Source: Anaerolineales bacterium UBA3940 (GTDB lineage Bacteria > Chloroflexota > Anaerolineae > Aggregatilineales > UBA3940). From it: DNA of 5,929 bases. Each line of letters opens with the position of its first letter. Positions within the stretch are counted from its first letter, which is position 1. Where the stretch lies: positions 1 to 5,929 of the forward strand of contig DGDY01000169.1 of the NCBI GenBank assembly GCA_002385675.1, read 5' to 3'. The notes beneath the pieces were generated by a model. It made no database searches. It was given only the letters and a program-made list of their open reading frames with translations, and was not told the DNA's origin. This document shows, piece after piece, positions 5,371 through 5,929 of this stretch. A program made the position numbers and the translations under genes.

Positions 5371-5929
5371 CTATGGAGTGGGGACAAATCGGTAACCGAA
5401 GCCGTGTTCGGTGATGAGATAGCGGGGATTGCGCGGGTCCGGCTCGATGCTCTCACGCAGCCGGCCTATATAAATGCGCACATACCGCGCATAATCCTCA
5501 TAATCGGTTTCCGACCACAGTTCTTCTATTACCTCGACGGTCGGCACGGCGTAGCCTGCATTCCCGACCAGCAGGGCCAGCAGGCGAAACTCCAGCGGTG
5601 AAAGCTGCACCCGCTCGCCGCATACGTAGACTTCCTCGCGATCGAGGTCGATTGTCAGGTGGGCGTCAACGTACATCTGCCGGCGGTTGTGCGGCTGGTA
5701 GGCTCTCCGGCGCAGCAGCGCATTGATACGCGCCCGCAGCAGGTCCAGCCGTACAGGCTTCGGCATGAAGTCATCCGCACCAATATTCAGCCCGTGAATG
5801 ATGTCGTTCTCATGCCGGGCAACAGCAGAGATCATCACAATGGGGACATCGGAGAACTGCCGGATGCGTTCGCAGATTTCGTAGCCGCCAAGCTGCGGCA
5901 TGAACACATCCAGTATGACGAGGTCCGGG
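5371..5929 (-). CDS. OmpR/PhoB-family DNA-binding response regulator, N-terminus beyond window
   Basis: The frame is open to the window edge, so this is the C-terminal 185 residues of a longer protein; the in-frame GTG at 5905-5907 is internal, since conserved receiver sequence (PDLVILD) continues before it. The phospho-acceptor Asp is encoded at 5908-5910, followed by VFMPQLGGYE. The switch Ser (ISAVA, codon 5827-5829) and the conserved Lys (MPKP, codon 5758-5760) are present; only the first strands with the acidic pair are cut off. After the linker comes a complete winged-helix DNA-binding domain: LSPLEFRLLALLV, a recognition helix around YVRIYIGRLRESIE, and the wing ending GFGYRFVPTP. It should bind direct repeats near promoters when phosphorylated. 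It is the only protein here with a transcriptional output and lies 115 bases upstream of the kinase operon, so it is a plausible but unproven output of that kinase; its own kinase may instead lie upstream of the window. Confidence 0.95.
   Translation of the reverse strand, partial: PDLVILDVFMPQLGGYEICERIRQFSDVPIVMISAVARHENDIIHGLNIGADDFMPKPVRLDLLRARINALLRRRAYQPHNRRQMYVDAHLTIDLDREEVYVCGERVQLSPLEFRLLALLVGNAGYAVPTVEVIEELWSETDYEDYARYVRIYIGRLRESIEPDPRNPRYLITEHGFGYRFVPTP

Noticed and set aside
5371..5907. The GTG at 5907 as the true start of the DNA-binding regulator
   Set aside because: Conserved receiver sequence including the phospho-acceptor Asp continues in frame to the window edge, so the start lies outside.

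Overview
All eight genes in this 5.9 kb window lie on the minus strand, so transcription runs from high to low coordinates. The DNA is GC-rich and tightly packed, and most starts carry strong Shine-Dalgarno sites. Overall the window looks like part of a Chloroflexota chromosome, perhaps Anaerolineae or a relative. That assignment is an inference from gene content: a bacterial class II diterpene cyclase of the kind known from Herpetosiphon, beside a multi-receiver two-component array. No ribosomal RNA or other phylogenetic marker is present to confirm it.

Layout in transcription order: (1) an OmpR/PhoB-type DNA-binding response regulator, cut off at its N-terminus by the window edge (5929-5371). 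(2) A 115-base gap with an AT-rich island that may hold a promoter. (3) A stand-alone receiver, RR1 (5255-4857). (4) A histidine kinase with six membrane segments (4830-3451). (5) A stand-alone receiver, RR2 (3454-3038), with a GTG start overlapping the kinase stop. (6) A stand-alone receiver, RR3 (3031-2651). (7) A divergent receiver-like protein resembling the cREC family (2641-2123). (8) A class II (DxDD) diterpene cyclase starting at a GTG at 2040 and ending at 520. (9) A secreted protein of unknown function (456-1), cut off at its C-terminus by the window edge.

Genes 3 to 7 are separated by 26 bases or less and look like one translationally coupled operon. The cyclase follows after 82 bases and the secreted protein after a further 63, with no convincing terminator between, so they may share the transcript. 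The kinase would phosphorylate one or more of the three canonical receivers. None of these has an output domain and no Hpt protein is visible, so the output is either the neighbouring OmpR-type regulator or something outside the window.

The striking feature is a biosynthetic enzyme, predicted to cyclise geranylgeranyl diphosphate to a bicyclic diterpenyl diphosphate, placed at the end of a signalling operon. No prenyltransferase or class I terpene synthase is visible here. The missing partner may lie downstream, beyond position 1.
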